This document shows, piece after piece, positions 8,474 to 17,880 of a stretch of 64,000 nucleotides of DNA. The stretch lies in NCBI RefSeq assembly GCF_000331995.1, contig NC_020134.1:186001-250000 (forward strand), given 5' to 3'. A model generated the notes under the pieces. The model was not told the origin of the DNA and did not search any database. It worked only from the letters and a program-made list of their open reading frames with translations. The position numbers and the translations under genes were made by a program. How positions within the stretch are numbered: the first letter of the stretch is position 1; the number at the start of each line of letters is the position of its first letter. Source of the stretch: Thermoclostridium stercorarium subsp. stercorarium DSM 8532 (GTDB lineage: Bacteria; Bacillota; Clostridia; DSM-8532).

Positions 8474-10288
8474 ATGGAAAACGGTGAGCCAATTTTTAAC
8501 AGGCGGGATTTGATAAATAAACAGGATATGAATATAGTAATCGTGGGACATGTGGATCACGGTAAAAGCACGGTGATTGGAAGGCTTTTGGCCGATACCA
8601 ATTCATTGCCCGAGGGAAAGCTGGAACAGGTGAAGGAAATATGCCGGCGCAACTCCAAACCGTTCGAATATGCATTTTTACTGGATGCGCTGAAGGACGA
8701 ACAGGCACAGGGCATAACCATTGATACAGCGCGCTGCTTTTTCCAGACAGAAAAGAGAAACTATATTATAATTGACGCCCCCGGGCATATTGAGTTTCTG
8801 AAGAATATGATTACCGGCGCAGCCCGTGCTGAAGCGGCGCTTTTGGTTATAGACGCCAGCGAGGGGATTCAGGAAAATTCCCGCCGTCACGGCTTTATGC
8901 TGTCAATGCTCGGCATTAAACAGGTGTGTGTTCTTGTTAACAAAATGGATTTGGTGGGATACGGCGAAAAGCCTTTCAGACGTATAGAAAGACAGTACAG
9001 GCGTTTCTTGAAGAAAGTGGACGTGGAGCCTGTATGTTTTATCCCGATTAGCGCAAGGGAAGGGGATAATGTCGCAAATCATTCGGATAAAATGTCCTGG
9101 TATAAAGGCATGAATGTGCTTGAAGTTCTGGACTCGTTCAAAAGCGAAGAGCTTCCTGAAGACAAGCCGTTCCGTATGCCGGTTCAGGATGTATATAAAT
9201 TCACAAGGGGCGGAGACAACAGAAGGATTATTGCCGGAACCATTGAAACGGGAAAAATTTCGGTCGGCGATGAAGTAATATTCTATCCGTCGGGCAAACG
9301 TACGAGGATAAAGTCAATAGAAGGCTTCAACAGACCGCCGGTCACCGAGATTGGGGCAGGATGGGCCACGGGCTTCACTGTAACCGAGCAAATTTATGTA
9401 AAACGCGGAGAACTGATGTGTAAGGCGGACGAACTTAAACCCAAAGTTACGGGCCGGATGCTTGTGAATTTGTTCTGGCTTGGCAAAAATCCGCTGGTAA
9501 AGGGAAAAGACTACTATTTAAAACTTGGAACGGCGAAAGTAAGCATGCGGGTGGAAGAAATCCGGAACGTCATTGATGCGTCAAGCCTTGTCAGCAAAAA
9601 GAAGGAGCAGGTGGACCGAAACGAAGTGGCAGAATGCATCCTGAGCCTGGACAGGCATATTGCCTTTGATTTGACGGCTGACATCGCAAACACAAGCCGT
9701 TTTGTAATTGTGGATGAGTATGAGATTTCGGGCGGCGGAATCGTTATAAGCGATTTGGAGGATCAGACAAGCTGGGTTCGGGACAAGGTTCTGATGCGTA
9801 ATTACAAATGGATTGGAAGCGAAATAAGTGCCGAAACGCGCGCTTTGAAGTACGGCCATGGCGCTGCGCTGATTCTTATTACCGGTGAAAAGCAAAGCCC
9901 GAGAAAAGAGCTGGGCAGAGCACTTGAAAAACAGTTGTTTGATGACGGGAAACTCGTGTATTACCTTGGAATGGGAAGTGTCATGTATGGTGTTGATGCC
10001 GATCTTATGGATCATGAGCTTATTGTACCAAGCAGGCAGGAACATATCCGCAGATTGACCGAGGTTGCACATATAATGCTTGATGCAGGCATGATATTTA
10101 TCATTTCGGCAAGAGAACTCACTGCCGAGGATTATAATGTGATATGCACGGGAATTCCCCACGAAAAAATCACCGTAATCTGGGTTGGGGAAGAAAAAAC
10201 CACCGATATTCCGGTGACCATTCATATTAGTAGTATTGAGAATATTGACGAATGTGTTCGCATGATTAGAAAACGGATTAACTTGTAA
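8474..10288 (+). CDS. cysN: Sulfate adenylyltransferase subunit 1 (GTPase) with degenerate APS-kinase-like C-terminal domain
   Basis: 604 residues. The N-terminal 430 residues are an EF-Tu-like GTPase: GHVDHGKST at 25-33, DAPGH at 101-105, NKMD at 156-159, then two beta-barrel domains. This couples GTP hydrolysis to APS formation by CysD. The last 160 residues align with adenylylsulfate kinase (CysC): ALEKQLF, EHIRRLTEVAHIMLDAG and the strand-helix order match. However, the Walker A loop is replaced by TGEKQSPRKE and the D-G-D-N motif by LGMGSVMYG, so kinase activity looks lost. The domain may have a structural or regulatory role, and a separate active CysC would be needed to make PAPS. Confidence 0.88.
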   Translation: MENGEPIFNRRDLINKQDMNIVIVGHVDHGKSTVIGRLLADTNSLPEGKLEQVKEICRRNSKPFEYAFLLDALKDEQAQGITIDTARCFFQTEKRNYIIIDAPGHIEFLKNMITGAARAEAALLVIDASEGIQENSRRHGFMLSMLGIKQVCVLVNKMDLVGYGEKPFRRIERQYRRFLKKVDVEPVCFIPISAREGDNVANHSDKMSWYKGMNVLEVLDSFKSEELPEDKPFRMPVQDVYKFTRGGDNRRIIAGTIETGKISVGDEVIFYPSGKRTRIKSIEGFNRPPVTEIGAGWATGFTVTEQIYVKRGELMCKADELKPKVTGRMLVNLFWLGKNPLVKGKDYYLKLGTAKVSMRVEEIRNVIDASSLVSKKKEQVDRNEVAECILSLDRHIAFDLTADIANTSRFVIVDEYEISGGGIVISDLEDQTSWVRDKVLMRNYKWIGSEISAETRALKYGHGAALILITGEKQSPRKELGRALEKQLFDDGKLVYYLGMGSVMYGVDADLMDHELIVPSRQEHIRRLTEVAHIMLDAGMIFIISARELTAEDYNVICTGIPHEKITVIWVGEEKTTDIPVTIHISSIENIDECVRMIRKRINL

Positions 10289-10319
10289 TGCCTATTAATT
10301 ATACAGCAGGAGGATTTTC

Positions 10320-10727
10320 ATGCGGTTGTCAAGGAAAAGTGAATATGCGCTTTTGGCTTTGATTGATCTTGCAAGGCATTACGGAAATGCTGATCCCCCG
10401 AAGATTGTTGAGGTGGCTGAAAGAAACGATATACCGAAAAAGTATCTGGAGCAGATATTCCTGCAATTGAAGGGCGCAGGATACGTAAGGAGCATACGGG
10501 GTTCAAAGGGCGGATATGAGCTTGCAAAAAGCCCCGATCAAATAACTCTTGCCGAAATTATAAGACTTATTGACGGACCTTTGGCGTCAGTGGGTTCTGC
10601 AAGCCTGTATTTTTTTGAACATACCCCTATAGAAAAAAATGAGAAACTGCTGCAGGTTTTCAAGGAAATCCGGGATTTTGTGGCCGATAAACTGGAGAAT
10701 CTGACCATTTCCCAGTTTGTTCAGTAA
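10320..10727 (+). CDS. Rrf2-family transcriptional regulator, CymR-like
   Basis: 135 residues, ATG after AGGAGG. The winged helix-turn-helix is at the N-terminus (LSRKSEYALLALIDLARHYG, then IPKKYLEQIFLQLKGAGYV and the wing RGSKGGYELAK). The three cysteines that bind Fe-S in IscR/NsrR are absent, so it is more like CymR, the regulator of cysteine and sulfur assimilation in Firmicutes. It lies 31 nt after cysN and probably belongs to the same transcript, so it likely controls sulfur genes here. The palindrome in front of the TauE/SafE gene at 11285-11307 is a candidate target; that link is inference. Confidence 0.85.
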   Translation: MRLSRKSEYALLALIDLARHYGNADPPKIVEVAERNDIPKKYLEQIFLQLKGAGYVRSIRGSKGGYELAKSPDQITLAEIIRLIDGPLASVGSASLYFFEHTPIEKNEKLLQVFKEIRDFVADKLENLTISQFVQ

Positions 10728-10729
10728 TG

Positions 10730-11114
10730 TCAAATTTTCAGGCTCAACAGTTTCAGCATATTTAGTACCAGCATGGCGGAATTTATTGCCGTCGTGCGTT
10801 CAAACTCGTCATAGTCCATGACGGCGTTGCTGTCGGCATTGTCAGATATGCTTCTTATGACAACAGAGGGCACTCCGTACATATCTGCCACATGCCCTAT
10901 TGCAGTTCCCTCCATTTCCACGCGGCAGGGATCGTATATGTCCTTGATTGATTTTTTTAAAACATCGTCGAATTTGTAAGAACTATATTCGTGCCCTTAC
11001 ATTTCCCCACAAAAATTTAAAACCCGCGTATTCCTGTTCATCCGTCACCGTTATGTTATGCAGTATCAGCTCAATTTCAGCGTCCATCGCACCGATTATT
11101 CCGATTATATCCAT
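10730..11114 (-). pseudogene. Decayed MTA/SAH nucleosidase
   Basis: The ATG at 11114 opens with MDIIGIIGAMDAEIELILHN, the typical start of 5'-methylthioadenosine/S-adenosylhomocysteine nucleosidase, and reaches a stop after about 43 residues. A shifted frame continues with TNIVLTNS and stops. The third frame then carries the C-terminal catalytic part (VEMEGTAIGHV, SVVIRSISDNAD) to the stop at 10730. About 100 residues of the middle of this normally 230-residue enzyme are missing. The gene is therefore inactivated by an internal deletion plus frame breaks. It converges on the Rrf2 gene. Another intact copy elsewhere in the genome is possible. Confidence 0.85.
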
Positions 11115-11255
11115 TCAACTCATCTTCCTCAGCTTTTTGGAAAATCTGTTCCTTTCATTTAAATAAACCTTGTAATAAAATTACAATATTCTTTACAGTC
11201 ATACTGTCGGACATGGCAAAACTTATTTAATTTATAAAAATAACGGTGTGAAATG

Positions 11256-11284
11256 TTGCATTGGCATAAAAAATATTGTATATT
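11256..11284 (+). promoter_or_regulatory. Promoter of the TauE/SafE gene
   Basis: TTGCAT (11256-11261) and TATATT (11279-11284) are exactly 17 nt apart. The inverted repeat at 11285-11307 starts at the next base. Confidence 0.65.
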
Positions 11285-11307
11285 AAGTCTATCGATATTA
11301 TAGACTT
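11285..11307 (+). promoter_or_regulatory. Operator-like palindrome in front of the TauE/SafE gene
   Basis: Perfect 8-bp inverted repeat AAGTCTAT/ATAGACTT with a 7-nt spacer, placed directly after the -10 box over the likely transcription start and ending just before the AAGGAG ribosome site. This is the classical position of a repressor site; the adjacent Rrf2 regulator is the obvious candidate. Confidence 0.55.
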
Positions 11308-11322
11308 TAAGGAGTATAAAGT

Positions 11323-12078
11323 ATGGATGCGACTTTTTTCCTGTTTCTGATTGCGGGGTTTATAGCCCAGGTAATTGACGGCTGTATAGGCATGGCTTAC
11401 GGCGTGAGCTCAACAAGTCTTTTGCTCAGCTTTGGAGTGCCGCCGGCCGCAGCAAGCGCGTCGGTACATACGGCTGAGGTTTTTACAACGTTTGTTTCGG
11501 GAATCTCCCATTACAAGCTTAAAAACGTGGATAAAAAGTTATTTGCCTCGCTGGTCGTTCCGGGAGTAATCGGCGGAATTGTGGGTGCTTACATCCTGTC
11601 AAATATTGATACGACGATAATTGAGCCGGTTATAAACGTATACCTCATTGTAATGGGGGTGCGGATAATTGTTAAAGCTTTTGTGAAGCCAGGCGATGAG
11701 GCGGCAAAAAAACTGGAAGGGGTCAGACTGTATATTCTTGGCGTTTTGGGCGGTTTTCTCGATGCAATAGGAGGCGGAGGATGGGGACCGGTGGTTACGA
11801 CCACCCTTGTTGCAGGCGGCAATACTCCAAGGTATGTAATCGGTTCGGTGAATGCGTCGGAATTCTTTGTAACCTTGGCCCAGACAATAACGTTTATTAC
11901 AGCAGTCGGTTTCGGGGAATACGGCAAAATAATACTGGGACTTGCGGCGGGAGGTATTTTGGCTGCGCCTTTTGCGGCATATCTTGTTAGGAAAATTTCG
12001 CCAAAGCTGATGATGATTTTGGTGGGTACCGTAGTTGCCGCATTAAACATAAGGAATATAATTCTTATGCTGGTTTAG
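11323..12078 (+). CDS. TauE/SafE family membrane exporter (sulfite/organosulfonate type)
   Basis: 251 residues, ATG after AAGGAG. About seven to eight hydrophobic segments and the two family repeats are visible: the first around DGCIGMAYGVSSTSLLL, the second around LDAIGGGGWGPVVTTTLVAG, each with the glycine-rich loop typical of TauE/SafE. These proteins export sulfite, sulfoacetate or related anions. The position beside the cys genes and an Rrf2 regulator fits sulfur anion transport. The direction and exact substrate cannot be told from the sequence. It has its own promoter, operator-like palindrome and terminator. Confidence 0.88.
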   Translation: MDATFFLFLIAGFIAQVIDGCIGMAYGVSSTSLLLSFGVPPAAASASVHTAEVFTTFVSGISHYKLKNVDKKLFASLVVPGVIGGIVGAYILSNIDTTIIEPVINVYLIVMGVRIIVKAFVKPGDEAAKKLEGVRLYILGVLGGFLDAIGGGGWGPVVTTTLVAGGNTPRYVIGSVNASEFFVTLAQTITFITAVGFGEYGKIILGLAAGGILAAPFAAYLVRKISPKLMMILVGTVVAALNIRNIILMLV

Positions 12079-12098
12079 AAAACAAGGAAATTTTAATT

Positions 12099-12135
12099 AA
12101 AAGCCTGCAATCCCTGTAATTGCAGGCTTTTTTGT
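12099..12135 (+). terminator. Terminator of the TauE/SafE gene
   Basis: 12-bp stem AAAAGCCTGCAA/TTGCAGGCTTTT followed by a run of T, 20 nt after the stop codon. Confidence 0.9.
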
Positions 12136-12241
12136 TTTTCACCCGTCTGAGTAACCGCTCTTTTGTCATAAACAGACAATTAAGCAGATACAAAGGCGGA
12201 AAAATTGTAGTTGTATTATGAAAGACATTGATCCTTTGGTG

Positions 12242-12250
12242 TGATATAAT
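12242..12250 (+). promoter_or_regulatory. Extended -10 promoter of the helicase gene
   Basis: TGATATAAT is a perfect extended -10 (TG-N-TATAAT). No good -35 is seen at 17 nt, as is usual for extended -10 promoters. It would give a leader of about 60 nt to the start at 12320. Confidence 0.5.
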
Positions 12251-12319
12251 AAAATGATTGACTACGAATAAATGTTGGCTGTGAGAGAGCAAACTTACAG
12301 GCGGGGTTTTGAAGTTATT

Positions 12320-15300
12320 ATGAATTATTTAAGGCTGACTGAAAGGGAAATCAGTAATTTCATAGGGGATCCGGTGATATATAACCGCGGGCGTATTTAC
12401 TTTCACAGCGGCTTAGTGGAAGACGTGCATTTTGATGAAGTCAGGGATTGTATTACCGCCCGGGTTAACGGAAATTATGATAACCGGGTGAAAATATTCC
12501 TGGATTCCAATAAGAATATTTACGCTCAGAACTGCACATGCCAGTACTATCAGAGACACGGGAAACCGTGCAAGCATATTGCTGCCGTTCTTTTAGAATT
12601 AAACAAAAGGGCGGAGAATGAACAGCTTAAGTACAAGAACAGCTATAAAGCGGTAAAGGCGGTTTTTAAGAGAATGGAAGCCGAAACAGGCAAATCCCTT
12701 TCAGAAAGCGCCCGGGAACAGATCCGTATATATCCGACGCTTTATTTATTCAACCATATGTCGGATTCAAGCGAAATCCGGGCATATCTCGAATTCAAGA
12801 CTGGAATCACGCGTCCTTATGTTGTGAAAAATGTTGAGGAATTCATTGAGGCGTGGATAAACCGGAAAAAGCTGCGCTTCGGCACTCAGCTTGTTCTTGA
12901 CAGCCAAAGACAGTATTATGCAGGACGCGACGATGAGATAATGGAATTTTTAAAAGATATATATTTTGCCGACCGTGAAATAAGTTATATCAACGGTTAC
13001 GGCCATTCGGGCTTTATAAAAGGAAGACAGGTGGTTCTTACCCCTTCACGGCTTGAGCGGTTTTTGGATATTATGGTTGGCGAAAGCATAGAAGCCTTTA
13101 TTTTCTCTGGAGACATGGATACCGTACAGATTGTTCGGGAGCCTGTCCCTGTAGTGTTTGAAATAAGGCAGATGGATGAATGGCTGTCTGTTAAAATGAA
13201 CCAGAATACCGTCCCGGTGGAGATAGTACCCGGCTCATCCTTTTATTATATGAACCGGAAAATATATAAGGTTCCTGACACACAGAAGAAGTATCTTTCA
13301 ATAATCAGCGAAGGATTTAGGGAAGCAGGCACAAATGAGTTTATCGTGCCGAAGGAATATCACAGCCGTTTTGTTTCAGAAATTGTACCGATAATGAAGA
13401 AAACCGGAGATGTTCTGGTAACTCCCGCGTTAAAGGAAAAAATAGTTCAGGAACCGCTGCGGGCCGAAGTGTATCTGGATCAGTACAGAAACGGCGTCAG
13501 TGCCGGGGTGGTGTTTCATTACGGGAAATACCGGGTTAATTCAGTATCGGACTCTAATTCGTTAGTACCGGGGGATATTTATATACTGAGGGACGTTGAA
13601 AAAGAGCGGCTGATAATAAATTTTCTGCACGAAGCGGGATTCTGTGAAGATAACGGTCAGTACGTCCTTACCGACAAGGAGAAAATTTATCTGTTTGTTT
13701 TTGAACTTCTTCCGCGGCTTCAGCAGATGGCGGAGGTTTATTATTCCGAGGATTTTAAGAAAGTAACTGTAAAACGGGAATTATGCATAACGGGAAGGGT
13801 GTCCCTTGCCGGAAACATGCTTGAAATATCCTTTGACACAGGCGACATTGATCCCGATGAACTGAAGGGCATTCTTCAGTCATTGCGGAGAAAGAAGAGG
13901 TTTTACCGGCTTAAGGACGGAGGAATACTTCCGCTTTCCCGGTACTCTGAGTTGGACGAGTTACTGCACATTGCCGATCAGATGGATATCAACCCGAAGG
14001 ATTTCGTGAATGGGAAAATTTATCTTCCCATTTACCGGGCTTTTTACCTTGAGAATTTATTTAATGACACCCGCATCGGGATCATGGAGAAAACGCGGGA
14101 TTTTGATGAATTTGTGAGGAAAGTCTGTGAAATTAGGAACAGGGTTTATGAAATTCCGAAATCTTTGGATGGTGTTTTGAGAGATTACCAGAAAGCCGGT
14201 TTTCAGTGGCTCAAGGCTTTGACCGAAACAGGCCTCGGCGGAATTCTTGCGGATGACATGGGGCTTGGTAAAACTCTTCAGGTTCTGGCGCTGATTTTAT
14301 CCGAAAAGGGAAAATCGAAAGGTCCGGCACTGGTAATTGCGCCTACGTCGCTGGTTTATAACTGGATGTTTGAGGCGGAGAAATTCACGCCGGAACTTAA
14401 AGTTGCCGCAATAATCGGAACCCAGCCCCAGAGGAAACAGTTTCTGGACAAAATGAACGAGTTTGATCTGGTGATTACGTCATACCCTCTTATCAGACGG
14501 GATATTGAAGCTTATCAGAAGTACAGTTTTTCCTTCTGCATAATTGACGAGGCGCAGCATGTGAAAAACCATTATACCCAGTCTGCAAAAGCAATAAGAA
14601 AGATTTCGGCACAGACCCGTTTTGCGCTGACAGGTACGCCAATGGAAAACTCGCTGATGGAGCTATGGTCAATATTTGATTTTATAATGCCCGGGTATCT
14701 TTATACCCAGCAGAAGTTCCATGAACGGTTTGTAAAGCCGATTGTATATGACGGTGATAAAAAAGCGGGCGAGGACTTAAGCCGGCATATAAGGCCGTTT
14801 ATACTGCGGAGAATGAAAAAGGACGTGCTGGAAGAACTTCCCGACAAGATTGAAACCATTGTAACCTGTGAGATGACCAGGGCACAGCAGGATATTTATC
14901 TTGCTGTTCTGGCCCAGGCAAGAAAGGAAATAGAGGCAACGGTTGACGAAATGGGATTTGAAAAAAGTCATATGCAAATTCTTGCCGCGCTTACGAGGCT
15001 CAGACAAATCTGCTGCCACCCGGCCTCATATATTGAGAACTACGAGGGAGGCAGCGGCAAGCTCGATCTTTTGACCGAGCTGCTTGAGGAAAACCTGTCG
15101 CTTGGACACAGGGTGCTGTTGTTTTCACAGTTTACATCGGTACTGGATATAATAGAGAAGGAACTGATAAACAGGGGAATAGGCTGTTTTTACCTGTCAG
15201 GGAAGACTTCCGCAGAAGAAAGAGCTTCAATGGTGTCGAAGTTTAACGGCGGAGAAGGCGATGTCTTTTTACTGTCGCTTAAAGCGGGAGGAACGGGGCT

Positions 15301-15565
15301 TACCCTTACCGGCGCGGATATGGTAATACACTTTGACCCATGGTGGAATCCCGCCGTGGAGGATCAGGCCACCGACCGGGCCTACCGTATCGGCCAGCAG
15401 AAGGCTGTACATGTTTTTAAGCTTATAACGAGGAATACAATAGAAGAAAAAATATTGCTTTTACAGAAAAAGAAAAAAGAGCTTATTGATATGGTTATAA
15501 AACCTGGTGAAACGCTGCTGAACAAGCTGACAATGGAAGAAGTAAGGCAGCTATTTGAAGAGTAA
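12320..15565 (+). CDS. SWIM zinc-finger SNF2-family helicase/ATPase
   Basis: 1081 residues from the start at 12320 (MNYLRLTEREI); an in-frame ATG at 12272 would add 16 residues but has no ribosome site. The N-terminal SWIM zinc finger is CTCQYYQRHGKPCKH (C-x-C-x(n)-C-x-H). A long middle region follows, then the SNF2 ATPase: Walker A DDMGLGKT, DEAQ box, the TGTPMENS motif, and the C-terminal helicase half with RAYRIGQ. These bacterial Swi2/Snf2 proteins are double-stranded DNA translocases; they resemble RapA-like or chromatin-remodelling ATPases and their cellular job is unclear. Monocistronic, followed by prfA on the same strand. Confidence 0.9.
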   Translation: MNYLRLTEREISNFIGDPVIYNRGRIYFHSGLVEDVHFDEVRDCITARVNGNYDNRVKIFLDSNKNIYAQNCTCQYYQRHGKPCKHIAAVLLELNKRAENEQLKYKNSYKAVKAVFKRMEAETGKSLSESAREQIRIYPTLYLFNHMSDSSEIRAYLEFKTGITRPYVVKNVEEFIEAWINRKKLRFGTQLVLDSQRQYYAGRDDEIMEFLKDIYFADREISYINGYGHSGFIKGRQVVLTPSRLERFLDIMVGESIEAFIFSGDMDTVQIVREPVPVVFEIRQMDEWLSVKMNQNTVPVEIVPGSSFYYMNRKIYKVPDTQKKYLSIISEGFREAGTNEFIVPKEYHSRFVSEIVPIMKKTGDVLVTPALKEKIVQEPLRAEVYLDQYRNGVSAGVVFHYGKYRVNSVSDSNSLVPGDIYILRDVEKERLIINFLHEAGFCEDNGQYVLTDKEKIYLFVFELLPRLQQMAEVYYSEDFKKVTVKRELCITGRVSLAGNMLEISFDTGDIDPDELKGILQSLRRKKRFYRLKDGGILPLSRYSELDELLHIADQMDINPKDFVNGKIYLPIYRAFYLENLFNDTRIGIMEKTRDFDEFVRKVCEIRNRVYEIPKSLDGVLRDYQKAGFQWLKALTETGLGGILADDMGLGKTLQVLALILSEKGKSKGPALVIAPTSLVYNWMFEAEKFTPELKVAAIIGTQPQRKQFLDKMNEFDLVITSYPLIRRDIEAYQKYSFSFCIIDEAQHVKNHYTQSAKAIRKISAQTRFALTGTPMENSLMELWSIFDFIMPGYLYTQQKFHERFVKPIVYDGDKKAGEDLSRHIRPFILRRMKKDVLEELPDKIETIVTCEMTRAQQDIYLAVLAQARKEIEATVDEMGFEKSHMQILAALTRLRQICCHPASYIENYEGGSGKLDLLTELLEENLSLGHRVLLFSQFTSVLDIIEKELINRGIGCFYLSGKTSAEERASMVSKFNGGEGDVFLLSLKAGGTGLTLTGADMVIHFDPWWNPAVEDQATDRAYRIGQQKAVHVFKLITRNTIEEKILLLQKKKKELIDMVIKPGETLLNKLTMEEVRQLFEE

Positions 15566-15664
15566 AAGGCGTTTATTGACGGGCTTTAGGGCTGCTTGAA
15601 GCAGATATTGCCTATATGCTATAATTCATTAGTTAAAAAACGTTTATCAAGAGGTAAGGTAGGT

Positions 15665-16735
15665 ATGTTTGATAAGCTTGAGGCGATTGAGAATAAATAC
15701 GAAGAGCTTAACATAAAAATAGCCGATCCTGCGGTTATTTCCGACCCGGAGCTTTATGCAAAGCTGATGAAGGAACATTCGGAGCTTTCTGAAATTGTGG
15801 AAAAGTACCGCGAATATAAAAAGTACAAGAAAAATTTGCAGGATGCCAAAAAAATGCTTGAAGAAAAACCCGACAAAGAGCTCCGCGACATGATTATGGC
15901 AGAAATAGAGGAAGCGGAAGCAGGAATCGAAAGAACCACAAGGGAACTTAAAATTTTGATGATGCCGAAAGATCCCAATGACGAGAAGAACGTTATCATT
16001 GAAATACGCGGCGGCGCAGGCGGAGAAGAAGCTGCGCTGTTTTCGGCGGATCTTTACCGCATGTTCACAAGGTATGCCGAAAGGAAAAACTGGACTTACG
16101 AAATTATTGATGCCAATGAAACAGAACTTGGCGGATTCAAGGAAATCATTTTCTCAATCGAAGGTAAGGGCGCTTACAGCAGGTTGAAATATGAAAGCGG
16201 GGTTCATCGGGTTCAGCGTGTTCCCACAACCGAGTCAAGCGGGCGAATTCACACTTCCACCGTCACCGTTGCGGTGTTGCCCGAAGTGGATGATGTTCCC
16301 GAAGTCCAGATTAACCCTTCGGATATCCGGGTGGATACGTTCAGGGCATCGGGGGCCGGCGGTCAGCATGTTAATAAAACATCCTCGGCAATACGCATAA
16401 CCCATATTCCTACGGGTATTGTTGTTACCTGCCAGGATGAGAGATCCCAGCACAGAAACAGGGAAAAGGCAATGCGGGTGCTGAAAGCGAAACTGTATGA
16501 ACTGGCCCAGTCAAAAATTAACAATGAAATTGCTGAAAACAGAAGGATGCAGGTAGGTACGGGTGACAGAAGCGAACGCATCCGCACATATAATTTCCCG
16601 CAGGGCAGAGTAACCGATCACCGCATAGGGCTGACCCTTTACAAGCTTGACCAGATTCTTGACGGTGATCTGGACGAATTAATCGACGCATTGATAACCG
16701 AGGATCAGGCCCGTAAAATTGCAAGCCAGGAATAA
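15665..16735 (+). CDS. prfA: Peptide chain release factor 1
   Basis: 356 codons from the ATG at 15665 ([15 protein letters not shown]), chosen over the upstream ATG at 15596 because the family starts here and AAGAGGTAAGG precedes it. It recognises UAA and UAG and triggers peptide release. The catalytic GGQ is at residues 232-234 ([15 protein letters not shown]) and the P-x-T codon-reading motif is PTT at 187-189. Full length for RF1. It lies about 100 nt after the SNF2 gene and ends at a terminator. The usual prmC neighbour is not present. Confidence 0.97.
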   Translation: MFDKLEAIENKYEELNIKIADPAVISDPELYAKLMKEHSELSEIVEKYREYKKYKKNLQDAKKMLEEKPDKELRDMIMAEIEEAEAGIERTTRELKILMMPKDPNDEKNVIIEIRGGAGGEEAALFSADLYRMFTRYAERKNWTYEIIDANETELGGFKEIIFSIEGKGAYSRLKYESGVHRVQRVPTTESSGRIHTSTVTVAVLPEVDDVPEVQINPSDIRVDTFRASGAGGQHVNKTSSAIRITHIPTGIVVTCQDERSQHRNREKAMRVLKAKLYELAQSKINNEIAENRRMQVGTGDRSERIRTYNFPQGRVTDHRIGLTLYKLDQILDGDLDELIDALITEDQARKIASQE

Positions 16736-16736
16736 A

Positions 16737-16767
16737 GGGGGAAATCATCGTTTCTCCCATTTTTTTC
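16737..16767 (+). terminator. Terminator of prfA
   Basis: 8-bp stem GGGGGAAA/TTTCTCCC (one G-T pair) with a 6-nt loop and a following T-run ATTTTTTTC, two bases after the prfA stop. Confidence 0.8.
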
Positions 16768-16867
16768 TTTCAAATTGGCATGGATATAGATAACCTGATA
16801 CCGCAGAAAATAGAAACATAACCACCGACAGGGCTATGTAAAGTTCATAATCCGAATATTCGGGCAT
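16745..16867 (-). CDS. Possible 40-residue single-helix membrane protein
   Basis: Open frame MPEYSDYELYIALSVVMFLF... with one hydrophobic helix at about residues 10-28 and a basic C-terminus (FERKKWEKR), a pattern common in small membrane proteins. It would follow the BrkB-family gene on the same strand. Against it: there is no strong ribosome site before the ATG, and its 3' end lies inside the prfA terminator. Weak call. Confidence 0.25.
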   Translation of the reverse strand: MPEYSDYELYIALSVVMFLFSAVSGYLYPCQFERKKWEKR

Positions 16868-16899
16868 CCACTTAACAGATAAAATGACGGTTACCGTAA

Positions 16900-17751
16900 T
16901 TATCCGGAAGATTTATGAAAACTGCCCCTTCGTTTTTTATCAGAATTTGCGACATTTATAACCGCCCCTATAAGTATGACATGCATTGCCCAGTAAAGCC
17001 ATATTATAAGGAGGATTATCCCGGCTATTCCGCCGTATATTGTGGCAAACCTGAAAGAGCGGTTCATAAAGAACGAAAAGGCTGAGGACAAAACCAGCCA
17101 TAAAATTGTTGCTACGGCCGCACCGGGAAATATTTCTCCAAGTTTCACCTTTTTACGAGGAACGGTTTTGTAGAGAACCATAAAAATGGCCAGCAAAACC
17201 AACACCGAAAATTCATAGCGCAGGTAATCCCATATCCTTATAAAAGCCTCGGGAGAACCAAGGTATTCAAAAACTATTCTGCCCAGGTAATGCCCGAACA
17301 GAAGCAGTATTGTTGAAAGAATAATCAGTATTATAAAAGCAAAGGTAAGAATCAGCGAGAAACCAATCCTTTTTAAAAGATTTTCTTCATCCATGCCGTA
17401 TACTGTGTTAATACTCACAATCAGGGACTGAACGGCTTTTGTAAACGGCCATATTGAAGCTGCGGCACCACCTATGGATATAAAAAGGTTTTTATGTGCC
17501 TGTGCACTCTCCAAGACCTGCAGTGTAAGCACATATGTCGAAGACGGCAGAAAATTTGATAAAGCTTTAATAAACAGTGTATCATCAAGGTGGGTTTCCT
17601 GAATTAATGTCAGAATAAAAGCTACAAACGGGAAAAAGGCAAGTATAACGTAAAAGGATGTCTGGGCGGCTAAAAAAGGTACTTTCGCCTTGCTGTATAT
17701 ATTGTATGCATTCTTCCCGAAATCATATGTTTTTTTCAGAAGTTCTTTCAT
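16900..17751 (-). CDS. YihY/BrkB (UPF0761) family integral membrane protein
   Basis: 283 residues; ATG after AAGGAG. Five to six hydrophobic segments are seen, and the family signature QTSFYVILAFFPFVAFIL lies near the N-terminus, with the AASIWPFTKAVQSLI and YGGIAGIILLIIWLYW segments further on. This family was once called ribonuclease BN by mistake and is now considered a membrane protein of unknown, probably envelope or transport-related, function. No partner gene is evident; the hemerythrin gene lies upstream on the same strand, 130 nt away. Confidence 0.9.
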   Translation of the reverse strand: MKELLKKTYDFGKNAYNIYSKAKVPFLAAQTSFYVILAFFPFVAFILTLIQETHLDDTLFIKALSNFLPSSTYVLTLQVLESAQAHKNLFISIGGAAASIWPFTKAVQSLIVSINTVYGMDEENLLKRIGFSLILTFAFIILIILSTILLLFGHYLGRIVFEYLGSPEAFIRIWDYLRYEFSVLVLLAIFMVLYKTVPRKKVKLGEIFPGAAVATILWLVLSSAFSFFMNRSFRFATIYGGIAGIILLIIWLYWAMHVILIGAVINVANSDKKRRGSFHKSSG

Positions 17752-17880
17752 TTCCGTCTCCTTGGTCTGATATTTCGTAAATATATTTTATGGTATGCAG
17801 TGCTGAATAATGAGAAAAAAGAGATGAAAATACCACCACCCATTAAAAATACAGACAAAATGCGCCCCCCTGATTGTAAT

